64,000 nucleotides of DNA from Margaritifera margaritifera (lineage: Eukaryota; Mollusca; Bivalvia; Unionida; Margaritiferidae), in NCBI GenBank assembly GCA_029931535.1, contig JAQPZY010001523.1, positions 2,000,501-2,064,500 of the forward strand, given 5' to 3'. How positions within the stretch are numbered: position 1 is the stretch's first letter; the number at the start of each line of letters is the position of its first letter. A program made the translations under genes and the position numbers. The notes under the pieces are model-generated. The model worked only from the letters and a program-made list of their open reading frames with translations. It was not told the DNA's origin and made no database searches. Positions 13,801 through 28,800 of this stretch are shown here, in pieces.

Positions 13801-16800
13801 ACATCTATTTTTTTATCACTATTAGAAAAACTATGCTGTCTAAAGCAGACAGTTGATGAAAACTAGAACAAAGTACACTAATTTTGCCTGTCCTTGAAAT
13901 ACAGAATACATTTTCACAATGTTGACATTACTGTTTTTTGAAACTGAACTTATAAAATTTTAGTTTACCTCTGAAGTTTAGAAAGTGAAAATAGCCATAC
14001 ATAGCTAGCAATCTTCTATGAGATGCACATCAGAAGTAAGACCTAGCTGTGTACTCTCAAACCCAAATCACCCACCATCATTCAGATATCATAATAAGTA
14101 CATTTTTAATCCTTTAAACCTCCACCAGGATATATACATTTTTTTTTTTTATAACAAGGATTACCAGCATGGAAAATCATGGGAATACCTTTTAAAATTT
14201 TGAATCCTGTGCGAAAAATTCAAAATTCTGGAGCAGAACCTAAGTTAGGAAACATATCAACCATAAAAGAAGAATTTTTTGTATCAAATATGCATACCAT
14301 ATTTTGTAATCTATGCCAGTAAACAATATTGAATGATTTCAAAAGAAAAACATCATCTGATCTTTGTTCATAAAAACATATTAAATTGACTATTCATAAC
14401 TATACCACCGGTATTACAGGTAAACTTCAAATGTTAGAGATGGGGAGGGGGGTAACTGTTGAAAGTATTGGCTCAGTGATATGGGTTCAGTAAGATTTAA
14501 ATCCCCTATTTGCAGTGAAACTGCATGTGTTGTTGGCTATTAATCTAAGGTTAGCAGTGGGAACCAGTCTGTGGTTCGGCAGGTAGTGTAGTAGATTGCG
14601 TGTGTTGAACAATTATAAATTTCTAAAGTACTATCCGAAGCCATCAGATGATATTTGGTATGCAGATAAAAATCAATGTATTTGATATGTTGATGAAGAA
14701 ATATTTTCAAAATTAGACTTTCATTTTTTTTAATATGCAGCTTGGTAATTTTCATGAGAGGTTGACAGTTAGGTTTCGTAGTTCAGGTTGTAACTTTTAG
14801 TATCAACTGAAATTTTTGGTAAAATATACCTGTATAAGTTTCTACCCACTTTGTTAGGATTCCTGTCCTGCCAACCCTGGTAGACAGCACCATTGTTGTG
14901 GCACTATTTTCTAGAATTCCTGTCTTGCAAACCCTGGCAGATAGCAGCATTGTTATGGCACTATTTGATAGGATTCCTGTTTTGACAACACTGGCAGATA
15001 GCACCATTGTTATGGCACTATTTGCTAGATTTATGTCTTGCCAACCCTGGCAGATAGCACCACTGTTATGGCACTATTTGCTAGGATTCCTATCTTGCCA
15101 ACCATGGCAAATGGCACTACTATTATTTGGTGAGATATGGCATTCCATGGAACCCTTCTCTTGATGAAAAGATCTGATTGAAATACATCAGTGGCTAGAT
15201 ATACATATTGACATCTGTTGTAACACTTAAATGAATTTTAAATCTAAGTTAAAGGTTTCTTTAGTCCCTATGTTCTCATCCTGGCCTGGAAATGATATAA
15301 CCTTTGAAATTGAGCTTGAGATTTTGTGTCAACCAATCACAAAGGACATTACATCTAAAAAAAACAAAACAATTTGGTTGGCTTGTAGTGAAAACTCAAA
15401 CTCAGGGGTTCCATGATCTCAAACAGAGTTAGAAATACACAGAAGCAAGTAGCAAATTTGTAACCTTTTATATGGCTTTGCTACTTGGCAAAAAATATAG
15501 TTGATAATTTTTCCTACTAAAAATTTTGAAAATTAAGAACTCCAAGTTACTGACCGAAATGAGCCTTTCTGACACCTGTCTCCTGACAAGGATAAAGGTA
15601 GACATTGCAGATATTTACATCAAAATGAAATATGATATATGTTTCTAGTGATTCCTGGAATTTTGTAATAAATGCCCTTACAAGAATGTTGAAGATAAAC
15701 ATGTACTGATATTGTTTGAAAAGCATCCATAAGATGTGGATCAATTGAATGCATGCGTAATTCAATGTGTTTTGTGTCTAGACATAATGTGTTCCACATG
15801 AGTGATGACAATATAATGAACATCAGAAAGTTTTTAAGAGGTGAAAGCCAAAATTGGAAGATTCAGATGAAAATTAGGCTAAAAACTTTGCCACTTTGTA
15901 ATCGATTTGCTACAGGATTAAAAAGTAGGTAGCAGAAATGTGATACCGGCTACTTCATGTTTAATTCTAGCCTTGTCCCAAAACCTGAAAAACATTTCCA
16001 GACATGGCTCAGCTCCCATTTTAGGACATGTAGTGAAACCTGTCTTAGCAGATACCTTTATATAGAGGAGACCAGTTCATAAAGGACAACACTTGCATAT
16101 TACACCTTTATAGAAAGGAGACCCGTTCATAAAAAACAATACTTGCTAATTTTACCTTTATATAAAGGAAACTCATTCATAAAGGACAATACTTGCATAT
16201 TACACCTTTATAGAAAGGAGACCCATTCATAAAAAACAATACTTGCTAATTTTATATAAGGAAACTCATTCATAAAGGACAATACTTGCATGTTTAACCT
16301 TTATATAATGGAAACCTGTTCATAAAGGAGAATAGTTCCTTGCATATTGTACCTCTACTTTAAAGACCCCTGTCCACAAAGGGCACAATCTAGTGGTCGA
16401 TTTAGTGTCCATTATAACTAGGTTTTACTGTATAAAATTATGTCATTTTCTTTCATGACAGACAATGGAGGAGAGTGAAGAAGAGACGGATACTGAGGAC
16501 TCCAGCAGTGTGATACTGTCGGACTTTAGTGATGAAGAGCCAGAATCTCAAGATGAGAAACAAACAAGGAGATCCCCTACGGACCCTCCTCAGGAACAGA
16601 ATACTGAAGTTTCCAAGATACTCTCAAATGAACCTGAGGGACAAGAGGAACAGTCTGAAGGTAATATATGCCTCTTTGGCGGTAGCTACTCTTTAGCTTT
16701 AGAATGCATGTTGTTTTTGTTTACTCTGACACAGGAAGGTTAGGCAGGAAAATCTACTTTATTATCTTAATTGAACAATCTTGATATCATATTTAGAACT

Positions 16801-19800
16801 GTTAGACTTTTATTCCTGCAACAGCTTCAAGAAAACTATAAAATTTACTTTCTTTTAAGGAAATTGGGGTGGTGTCGGAAAACAACAAGAAGGCCTATTT
16901 TCAAATTAAATGCAAAAAGAAGCACACATTTTAGTTATAGCTTTTACTTCAATTTCTGACATCAGCAGTAAGTAATTGACAGTATCAAAAGCTGTTAAGA
17001 GTAGCTTGATCAATATAGAGGAACGCAGTTCTCAGCAGTAGTAATGAGTGATTCAGAGCTTCACATTAATGGTGCAGCCATTCTATTACCTTATTTTTTT
17101 TCATTTGGTACAACTCTTTTGATACTTGAGACCCCCTTGTGCAGCATGATATTCTTCCTTCCCTCATTAATTTTAGTATCAATCACTATCTTATTAAACT
17201 AATTATCCAACACTCTTCACATTATCATCAACCTATTTAGTTATACTCTGCATCATGACTGTACTCATGCTGGCCTAGAATTTAACATCAATTTCTTTTT
17301 GTCCAGAAGGACTAGTAGATTGAGAAATTTACTAGTCCTGTGGAATCTCCACTAGTCCTTCGCTAGCTGACTGGTAACAACTGAAACTTTGCTAGCCATT
17401 GGAATATTGACATTATGAAAACTACTAGTCCAACAGGAAATTTACTAGCCCAGGGCTAGCAGATTACAACTAATTTTGAGCCCTGTTGTGACATGACATC
17501 CCAGATTTCTAGTCTTTGTAACCAAGATGTTTGTTTTAACTCAGAAATAAGAAAAAAACATATTGGAACAAAATAAATAGAGGATATCACTGTATTCAGC
17601 TCTTCTATACATGGGTCACACTATCATGAATCTGTTGATATTAATATTATTTGATTGATGCTTTTGATTTTGAAGAATTCTGATTCTCTTACTGTAAAAT
17701 AGTAGTGATGATCAGAAAAATCATTATGGGGCAGACAGGAAGCTATGCCTTTGAATGGAATGGCTAAATAACTCAAGTATCAATTAAGTATGTAATAACT
17801 GCAAGCTAAATTAAATAGTGTGAATTCAGGATAAAAGACCTAGCCCATGGTTCTGAAGGTACAGTTTATGCTATGCCCCCAGTAGCATCGGTGTTGTTGG
17901 CATCATCAGCATCTGCAGTCAGGTTAATAGTGTGAAAGTTGTTTTATTACCACTGAAGCAAGCTTTCTGCATTAGTTTTTTTATCAAACTTTGGGTGTTC
18001 TTCACATCATTCTGAACCACACCAGGGGATGTCATGGTGACCTACTTTTTTGTGCAATTACTTTGTACCAGGTGTAAAAGTTTTGTCTTCTAGATAGATC
18101 TCCAGTTTTAGGCATGATGTTTTCATGGAACTTAGTAAGGGTGTATCTCACATCATTCTGAATCACTCTAGAAGAATATAGGTCACAGTTACCTACTTTT
18201 GTTTTGTGTCATTAATGAATTTTGTTTACAGGAAACTCATTGTAAAGTTTTGTCCCCCTGGCATATCTCAAGCTATAGTTATTCTGTATTCACAGGGATG
18301 TACAAATTGGATAGCCCAATGCCAGGGACTAGTACATTTTTCTGTTGGACAAGTGCCTGATGGCAAGAGTTTAGTCATGGGCAACTGCAATTTTTCAAAA
18401 ATGGAAAGTCTCAATTTCATTCACAAGATTAACCCACCACCTTTTTCCATTACTGTCCTCTTCCGTATCAACATTTTTCACTCGTAACTGTATTATTTTT
18501 AGCCCGTAGTTTGGAGTTGAATGTTAGTATGCACCAATATGGTGTGGGCCATCCAAATATTGGCAAATGACATGTTCACAGACAAAGAATAGTTTTATTT
18601 ACCAAGACTGGAATAAAATAAATATTTCACCAAAGTACAGATAAGTCAGACAATAATTAGTGATGTGTGTTGAGGGTCAGATTTGTTCTGTACTGCAGGT
18701 AAACATAGAAGATCAGGTCAGTAATCAGTTAGTTCTCATTCCTAGAAATTTCTTGTGTCTCCTCTATTTAACTTTTTTTTTCTCCAATTTTTCAACATAT
18801 TGAAAACCATTCTTGTATCAGAACAATTGGGGTAAGTGTACAAATGCAAACAAGAATCAGGTGAAAAAATATTTACCGCAACAAATACAAATGTATACTG
18901 GATATTATTTGAAAAATACTTTCAAGGATTAATGAGTGATATCTCATGATAGACTAAAATTCTTTGAATCTAAAAAAATGCTAATTAGGGAGATATGGTA
19001 AGTACAAGGAGACAGTTTTATACATGTTGTAAGCAACCTTGTTGTTTGCTTAATTGAGAGGGATAGAAAGATGATAAGAAATTGTAAATTTTTGGACAAT
19101 TCATATCATTTAGTTTATGTTTCATCAGGCATCATTAGTTCAAGTTTGTATTGTGATATACTATTGCCAGAGTAAATACTACAACTCATCAGTGCATCAG
19201 CAATATCAAACCAAGTGTGTTATAAACAAAAATTTGTACATACAATACATCTTATACAACCGACATAGCTACATTACATTGTAGGACATAATCTAGTACC
19301 TAATAATAACAGTCACACCCACATAATTACAAATGCTGCTATTATAGCATTAGACACTAGAAAATAAAAAAAATTATAAAGTTGGAAAGTGGTACAAATA
19401 AAATATTGGTATGGTTAAGTCACTTTTCCAAAGTAACTTGCTCTAAACTAGTGGCTGGGAAAACAATTTGTACAGCACTGATTCATAAAACTTGGTCAGG
19501 TTGTTTCTTGGATTGCTTTAAATCACCAAGGGCAAAGTTGGTCACAGTAATGATTCATGAAACTTGGTCAGGTTGTTTTTTGTATTGTTTTAAAACACCA
19601 AGGGCAAAGTTGGTAACAGTAACCTTCTTTTCTTACACTAATGACTTTATTATTTACACATAACTCCAGTGCACATTTTTTTGTTCTCCTGGCAAATCTC
19701 CAGCTGTAAGCATGTTATCTATATGAAACACATTCATTATGTTCCTTGCATCATTCAAAACCACATCAGGGGAAAGGTTGCAGTGACCTTCTTACACTTA

Positions 19801-22800
19801 TGACTTTGTTATTTACAGGTCAACCCCAGTGTAAATGTTTTCTCTTCCTGGAAAATTTACAGCTGTTGATATTCTGTAGATCACAGTGACTTACTTTTAT
19901 TGCACTAATTACTTTGCTGTGTGCAGATTATCCCCAGTGTTAGAGAAAGAACACTGTACAATCAAGCTGTGTTGTCTCTCTGACAATCCATGTTGAAGGT
20001 AATGGGCCATTTGGTCCACTGACATAAAACAATCCGATGCTCCGGTGATTGACACTGAGTGATTAGAAAATTTACATTAATCAAGCACATGCACAAAAAA
20101 TCAGTTTAACTTAAACTTCTTCACTAAACTACAAGCTATTTAAAATGCCTGTTACCTGACAAATCTTGGATTAAAAATGTGACAACAAAAATAATAAATC
20201 AAGGTAATGAGACCAGCGCTTATTATTTTTAGGAGAAAGTTAAAACAAAGGTCCTCCCCTTTTCTGCATCAGGGGAAAGTATCTATGGTTTGTATATATA
20301 AAAAAATAAAAGAGTGTTGTCTTTTTCAGAAAAAAAACTTTGTCTCCTGAACATCAAATTTAATAAACAGACATCCCTATGAATAGGAAGATAATCATTG
20401 ATTGTAGATCTTGTTGATTAAATGATAATAAAAATATGATCTTGATATAATGCATGCAAAGCCAGTAGCTTTTCTGATGGAAAATTTTGATCATTCACAG
20501 ACAAAAATGAGCACAAAAAGTCAGATGATACAGGAGTCCATGATACAGAAGCCAAAGAGGTCCAAAATCTGGAACAGATAGAGGGTAGAGATATGGTAGG
20601 AAGCCCTGACACAGGAACAGATGAGACAACAGGCTCTTTGTCTGATGGAACAGACGGTGAGAAGAACAAAGAAGGGGTGGAAGGGGAGGAGGTGGAGAGC
20701 CTCAAAGAAGAGTCAGAAGAGGAAATAATTGAGGAGCAGGATCCATGCCTTATTCTCATCAATGAAATCAGAAGAGATGAGTTTGGAATAGGTGTAGAAT
20801 TGAATGAAGATGGGAAAAGGCTCATGCAGGTTCGTTCAACTTTACCATACACTTAACAAAAGTATTGTCTTCATTGGGACTTTTTGTTTCGGGATAAGAG
20901 TCATTTAATAGATAACAATGTCCCTTACATGAATGTGGTCTTTATTATCAGGTACCTAGGCAACAAGATTTCAATACTTGATCCTTCATGGGGTGAAAAT
21001 GTATCATATATACTCGCTTAAAAGTCGAGCCCAACTCCAAACTGAACAGACCCAGATTTGATGTTGCATAATGCGCCAGCAGATCTGGGTCTATGCAGTT
21101 TGCTAGGAGTAATTAGTAGAACAGACAACACAGACAATGCCAGCAGATTATGCAACAGCAGATCAGGGTCTATGTTGTTTGCAGTTGGACTTGACCTATA
21201 ACCAAGTTTAGACAGTAATATACATGACAGTTGATTCAAATTAATTCTTTCAGGTGGCTGAACATAACTTTACAAAGATGTCTGGCCTTTAAAAAAGTTT
21301 CGAAATATTACCTTCAAACTTTTACCCCTGTCATATGTTACTACAAAACATTATTTTTGTGTAAGATTAATCTTCTTGTTAATTTAAGGAGTATATTCTC
21401 TTATAATTTATCTGACCCATCTATCTTCTAGTGTGAATTCATCATCACAAGTCAGTAATCCAAGATTTAATGAATGATTCAGGACCTGTACATATTATTT
21501 ATTATAAAAGATCGGTATAGCAAATATATATATACACCTGACCCTTTGAATATGAACTCAGTTAAAATTAAATCCTGCATAATGTGAATCAGAATATGTT
21601 ATCTGGCAATCTTTGTTTATATATGTATTGGTTATCCAATGAAGTCCATTTCAGTAAAGTCTGTCCGATTAAAACTCAGTCTGGCTGTTTTTAAGATTTA
21701 CAAATTTTACCTTACCTTGTACTCAGCATCTTGTATACATATGTGTGTCAGCTCATTAGAGAGCCATAAAAGTACATTGGAGACCATTAATAGAATTAGC
21801 ATTGCACACATGAAAAATTGTACACATCTAGTTATTCAGTATTATGCCCATGAAGCATAAAATGCAACTCAACCAGTGTAACATTATTTAGACAGAATTA
21901 AAAATATCAGGTTCATGAATCGATAACATTTTTATTTCAATAATTGTAAGAATGAAGACATTACATTTGGAACATGAGACTGTCAGTTTTGTTTGTGATT
22001 TTTGTCTTGCATGTAAATAGGCAGACATGGGTATCACTTTTTCTGTGTATGAATAGACAGACATGGATATCACTTTTTCTGTGTGTGAATAGGCTGACAT
22101 GGGTATCACTTTTTCTGTGTTTGAATAGGCAGACATGGGTATCACTTTTTTTGTGGTGATGGCAGCAGCATCTTCAACATTAAGATTTTATATTAAAGTT
22201 CCTGGAAAAGTCAGATATCTGTACATCACTATTGTATACAGCTGAAATTTGGGTGTAATATCAGTATATGTCTAAAGGTTGTACCTAGTTTCCTGCCCTA
22301 TTTTACTTGAGCATAAATCTGCTTTATCATTCGATGGAACTGATCTTAATAAAACAAAAACCATTTAATAATCTTTTATTGTAGAAACATGATACTTCTG
22401 ATACTTTAACAGCAGTTATATAAAGTTTTAAACAGCTGAATAGATGCTATAAATATGTCATTGTTTCCAGGAACTGTGTGGAACTGGAACACCTGACCAT
22501 TGGACATTGTATATGAAGAGACACTTAAGGCTTATAAGGCTAGAGTGTCAACCAGCTAATAATATATGTCCATAATGATCATAATCTTTCAACCCTCGCT
22601 GTTAATATCTGGGAACTTTCACTGTTAATATCTGGGAACTTTCTCTGGAGGAATGATCTTTTTGTTTAAGGAGGCTAGAACATGGCAGAAGCAGAATATA
22701 AGTAGACAATATTTTGATGTGTCTAAATGGGTCTCAGTAGGTCATTTTCATAGCTAGGAATACTTAATCAAAAGGTTTGTTAAAGATAAATTATTGTATC

Positions 22801-25800
22801 TATAATTCAGCCATAGGTTTATGTATGGTTGCATTTCATTTGTACAATAGGTTCAACAAGAGAGATTGGGGCGAAGTCTTGACCGTCTGTCTAAGGACCT
22901 GTATAGTAAGGACACTCATTTCGTGCTGGAACTCGTCCAAAATGCAGATGACAATAAATATCCAGAGGAAATTTTGTCTGGTGAAAATGATGCATGTCCG
23001 TCAGCCAGGTTCATTATTAATGAGAAATACATTATGGTGCTGAACAATGAATGTGGTTTTAGGGAGAAGGACATCCGTGCTTTGTGTGACGTGGGGCGGA
23101 GTACCAAGGGCAAGCACAAGTATGGATACATAGGTATGGCATGGGGGTTAAACCATTTCTACATTTTTGACTTTTGAAAAACAAAAATAAACAAGCACAA
23201 AGATAGTAGATTCAGGAAGGTATATATTTGCATTGTCATGTATGAAATCTTGTCCAGATTTAAAACTTCCAGTACCACAGACATCAAAAAATCAGTTGAA
23301 TCACATGTCAATAATTAAGACCATGTTGAATATCAATTACACATTTATTTAAAAATTGCAAGTTCTGAATGGTCTCTCCTTCGTGTATATGTTAATATTT
23401 GAAATCACAGATGTCATTATTAGCGGCTCCACATCAAGATGCAGGAGCCCAATAGTAATCACCTTGTCTGTCTGTCCATCTATACACACTTCTTATAACC
23501 ACAACAACTCGGCAACCCTTACACATAATTAGAAGCCATTCTGGTAGGTGAATTGCCTGTTACTTGTAGATAGGCCTTATAAAGGTTTCGTCTTTTCAGG
23601 TCCATTTTTGATGGAGTTATTGCCCATTTTCCATAAATATTACATCTCCGCTATGGCAGAGCCTTATAACCAGCGTAGTTCATTAATCATTCAACATATT
23701 CTGATGCAATTTGTATTTACATTATCTCATAGCCCAAGATGTGCCTTTTATAGATTTTGTCTTGTCAACTCCATTTGGGATAGAGTTATGGCCCTTGACA
23801 ATTAACTTAAAATGGGATGTTGTAACCAGCATAGCCAAAGAACCCTGATTTCTCATCCTCCAGACTGGTTTCCACAAGATAACTTCACCATATATTTTTG
23901 GATTTCAAGCATTTTTGCTTCAGATTGATAAGACATTGAGTGAGTTTGATTTTTGGCATTTACATGAGTCCTTTGGTCCCATATTGCCTTTCTTTCTGAC
24001 TTTGGTTTCTACAGCATAACTTTACTAAGCTTTGTTGGGTTCGAGCTAAATTTGTCATGCATCTTTGTATTGATGAGACCTTTAATGAGTTAAATTTCAT
24101 ATGTTCTACGTTATTATTTTGAATAGTTATGGCCCCTGATTGCCCTTTCTTCTAACTTTTATTTCCATAGCATAACTTTACTAAGGTATATTTCATTTAA
24201 GCCAAGTTATAATGCACCTTTATATTGATGATATCATAAATGATTTTGATTTCCAGCATCTCATGTCAGCATTTGGAAGGTTTATTTCCCCTAAATATTC
24301 ATCTTCACCAAACTTTGTTTTTCCAGCAAAAATTCTTCTGTTTAAGGCCCAAACAAGCAAATTGTAGATAGTGGAACCATTTGTAATGCACCCATTGTTA
24401 CTGTGTCTAGTTTTATTTTCTGGCAGCATTAATAGGCAGAATTTAGAGTTGTCTCATGTTAACATGAAAATCATTGCAAACTAATGTAACTATATATATA
24501 TATATATATCTTGGGAAATTTTGAGATGGAAAATATATAGCTGTATCAGATACCATTAACTGTGAGAGATGGTCCTTATTTGGAAACATCAGCATTTACA
24601 TAAATGATATCAAAAGCCATCAATATATAGACTACAGAGATTTTTATTTCATAGTATCTACATTATAAACTTCATCTTTAATTGGCCAGCTCCAGACATG
24701 AAAATAGCGGTTGATCTTGCCCCAGCCCCATCCCAACCCTTAGATTTTGGACAGTTTTGTTAGGAATTATTTTCTTTGTCCCAAAGTTTTGGACATCAGA
24801 AAAAGGTAATTATAAACATAAGGTAAAAAACAACGCATGTGAAACCTATGGCCCGTAGGCTGCATACAGCCTGCAACCTGGTTTTATCCTGTTATTTTAC
24901 ATGATTCGGTGTGGCTTTAAAAATCGCAATCCAGCCTGCACCCTGGAGAAAGTTGCACATGCCTGACCAGAAGGTTTCAGGTCTCTGTCTTAGACAGGAT
25001 AGGAGGAATTGAACAGCATCATCCTCAAACATGCATACAGGCAGTATTACACAATCCCATGTATGTTGTCTTTAAAACATGAGGAGACAATAATTTTGTG
25101 TGTTATTTTGATACAGGCCAAAAGGGAATTGGCTTCAAGTCTGTTTTCCGTGTGACTGACTGTCCAGAAGTTCACTCCAATGGCTACCATATCTGCTTTG
25201 ATGTCCATGGCGGTCCAATGGGATATATTCTGCCAAACTGGGTACCAGAGGACAAATGGGAGGCAGAGAATGGGTAAATAAGTGCTGTATTTTCTCCAGC
25301 ATAATGTACTTCCAATTGTGAATGTTGTAGACCTAAAACCAACATCGCATAAAGAACTAATAATAATAATAATATTAATAATAATAATAATTACTTTATT
25401 TAAAGAGGGTAACACAATTAGTTGAAGAACTAATCTGCCTTGAGGCAGATCAATGTCACCAATGTTCATTGTAGTTAGGATTTGATGTCAGTGTAGACCC
25501 TAACCTGCCAGATTGGGTCTATGTTGTTTGCAGTTGATGCATCTTATGTATGTATAAATGTGGTTGAGAGTTTTTATGCACCCGCCAAAAGATGGAGAGT
25601 ATGTTATGATGTTGTTCATCAATCTGTCTGTTCCCTATTTCATTTCCATACAATAGCTTTAGTTCTCCACCATCTACCATTACCAAATTTTGTAAGTAGC
25701 TTGTATTTGGGGCAAGGAAGAAACCTATAGATTTGGGGAGTCAAAGGTCAATTTCACTGGGAGTGTACCTATACAATTTGTTAATAGGTCAAAGTCACCA

Positions 25801-28800
25801 AAACTGAAAGAAGGAAAAAAGGTTATAACTTGAGTTCTGTGTCTTTTACCATGACAAGATTTTGTGGATGGCTGCACTGGAGACAAGGAAGAAACCTGTT
25901 GATTTTGGATTCCACAGGTCAAGGTCACACTCCAACAGTAACTTCTCTACCTTATACTTAGTACAAAGTTCATTAGTAGCTTAAAATTATGGCAGCCTGT
26001 ATGTTTGGCATACATATGAAGCAGGGAATAATCATGTTGATATTTGGGTCAGGGGATCAAAGGTCAAGATCACAGTGACAGCAAAATAGTATACAAGTTA
26101 AATCGGTATTTTTAAGACAAGTTTTTAGTGACAAGAGTGTGTCTTGGCCTTCATTTTAATATACCCTTTGTTTTCCATTTTTGATTTCTAGAAATATAAA
26201 ACTAACCTCTTAAATACGCTGTAAAAGTGTTTCATCTTCATCTCTGACAGGTGGATAACAAAAATAGTTCTCCCATTGAAGGAAGAAATGCAAACACAGT
26301 CTAGGACACTAGCAGCACGCTTCAATGATATCCACCCATCACTTCTTCTATTCTTGCACAGACTAAGGGAGATAACCATAGACAACAAGGTAATATTCTC
26401 ATATTTATTACTTAAAATTCATGATATTCAAAGTCATATGTGAAAATTAGGACACATATTAAACTAGTCTTATTTATGCACATCACAGGTGCCATGGATG
26501 GAACTTTTGGGATACTGTTATTGCTATGACCATCTGTCTGTAAACTCGTTTCCAGAGCACGATGCTCAAACCATTCAAGATATTTCAACCAAACTTGGTA
26601 CACATGTCAAGCAAATTCAATTCCTCCATGCTGATGGCACAGCATCCATTCTCTTTTACCAAATATAGTTTGTATAATTGTATTACTAATAGTAATAAGT
26701 TCTATGGTCTTATTAAAATTAGTAATAAACCATAGATCCACTTGCTTTTCAAGGTAATGTTTTGATATGTCAAAGGAGCCAACTCAAATTTAAGTAAATG
26801 ATTAGACCTGCTGGTAGTTTTCTTCCTTAAATATTATGACGGTAATATTTGAAAAATGCTTTTAACAGGAAATCACTACAGTACAATAATGTTTGAAATG
26901 TTTATATAAATTATATAGTGATATAAAAAGAAAAGAAATTTAGAGCAGTCTGTTTACGGTAGTAAAAAGGACCATAAATAGCAATATCTCAGAAGTTATG
27001 TTCTTCCATCTGATCTTATGGAAATTAGCATCACTCCAGTATTCTCAATGCTTTGATTGTATGTTTTATTTAAATTAAACAAGGACAAATTAAGGACCAG
27101 GAGAATTATTCATTTTTCTGATCAGCAATTTCTTCACTATCAGATTGAGGGTCATGTACAGACCATGAGGAGATGTGATCTTGGTAATGGAGTGGTGGAG
27201 ATTAAACACAGTGATGGTTCAGACAGGTGGCTGGTTATAAAGAAGATGCTGGATGCCTCTAAAATATCCAGTCAGGTAAATTTGACAATAAACGTGTTCA
27301 TCCCTTCAGTACTTTATTCACACCATGCATGTTTATACATCTTTAAGCAATAATGTTGGATCTGAAATTGTTTTCTTTTTATTCTCAGAATATTTCAAAG
27401 TTAATGCAAAACAAAATAAGATTTAGTTTTTTTTTTTTAACAGAGCACTTTCACTATATAAGTTTTTTGTCCAAATTCTTTGACACAAATTATTTTCATA
27501 AAATTTCTGAAAAAATACCATGATTTGAAACATAATGATACATGGACCTTGAAAAGCTGTATACCCTGTATGTCTTTACCCTGTGTTTTCAGATGCCAAC
27601 ATTTTTTTTATAGTTTTTTTGATATTCGAAAACCTAGCAATGAAGAAAATAATTCCTAACAAAATTGTCCAAAAAATCGTAGGGTTCCCCTTTGGACAAG
27701 ATAGAGTGCTATTTTTGTGTCTGTGGTCAGCCGATTAATGATTAAGTTTTTGATGCAGATGTGATGAAATCAAAATCCCCTTAGTCCATATATCAGTTGC
27801 TTTTTATATCTTTTATGTAAATGCTGTTGTTTAGAACTTAGAAAATACCTACAAATACCTACATCAAAACAGCACTTTGTCAATGTCAGCAAAGTTTGAG
27901 TTGTCAGAAATATCATGTATGATCATTGTGTAAGATTTGACTGTTTCACTTTAATTGATGGATTGTACAGAGACTTTCAAAGACTACTGAAGTCCTTATT
28001 AAAAAATTCAGGGAAATATTGCTTCCTTAAATATTCCCCCAGTCTGTAATGTTGCTTTGCCTGTCTCTGCCTCTAATCAGCTTGTCTATCTGTCTGTCTG
28101 TAAACATTTTAGTTTCCTGACCATAAGTTTCACACAGTTCAACCTTGAAAAAGTCTTTAATTTAAATGGTTGCCTTGAAAGCTCCTTGAATTTAGACAAA
28201 GTTGGTTTTACCCTTAAAAAAACGATTGAATTTTTTGAAAAACTCCTTGAATTTTGCCCAAAATTCCTGGAGTTCTCGTGAACATGTTAAAACTGAATAA
28301 AAATATATGTCACTTTTTAAATTCAGAAATATTGTTATCGATTTATTTTCCAAAAATAACAAATATGTCAGTAAAATTAGATGGATCAGCAGGTAGTTAC
28401 CAGATAAACTAGCATGCTAATTATTTATGATGTTTCTTCTAAATTTGTACCTATTTATGCAGTGATAAACAAAGTAACATTCAGAGATAATTAAATTTCC
28501 AAAAGAAAAAAATACTCCTTAGAAACTTTTTGAAGTCCTTGAAAACTCCTTGAAAAGTCATTAATAGAAACTTTCTAGGGCTGTACAAACCATCAGTTTG
28601 AGTTATTTCAACCATCTTTTTGTATGTCCTTTAATTTTTTTTCACTTTTGGAGCATAACTCTCAAACCATTAAAGGTCTTTCAACCCAGCTTTGTAGACA
28701 TGTCATGCAAGTTAAGTAGAGGTGCCTCCACATTCAATATTTTTTATGTTGCCTTGGAAACAAAGTATAGCAAAAGTAGTATATAAATTGAGAACGTTGG

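Noticed and set aside
14783..15164. Open frames on both strands
   Set aside because: Produced by the 57-bp repeat.
21888..22159. Open frames on both strands
   Set aside because: Produced by the 36-bp repeat.
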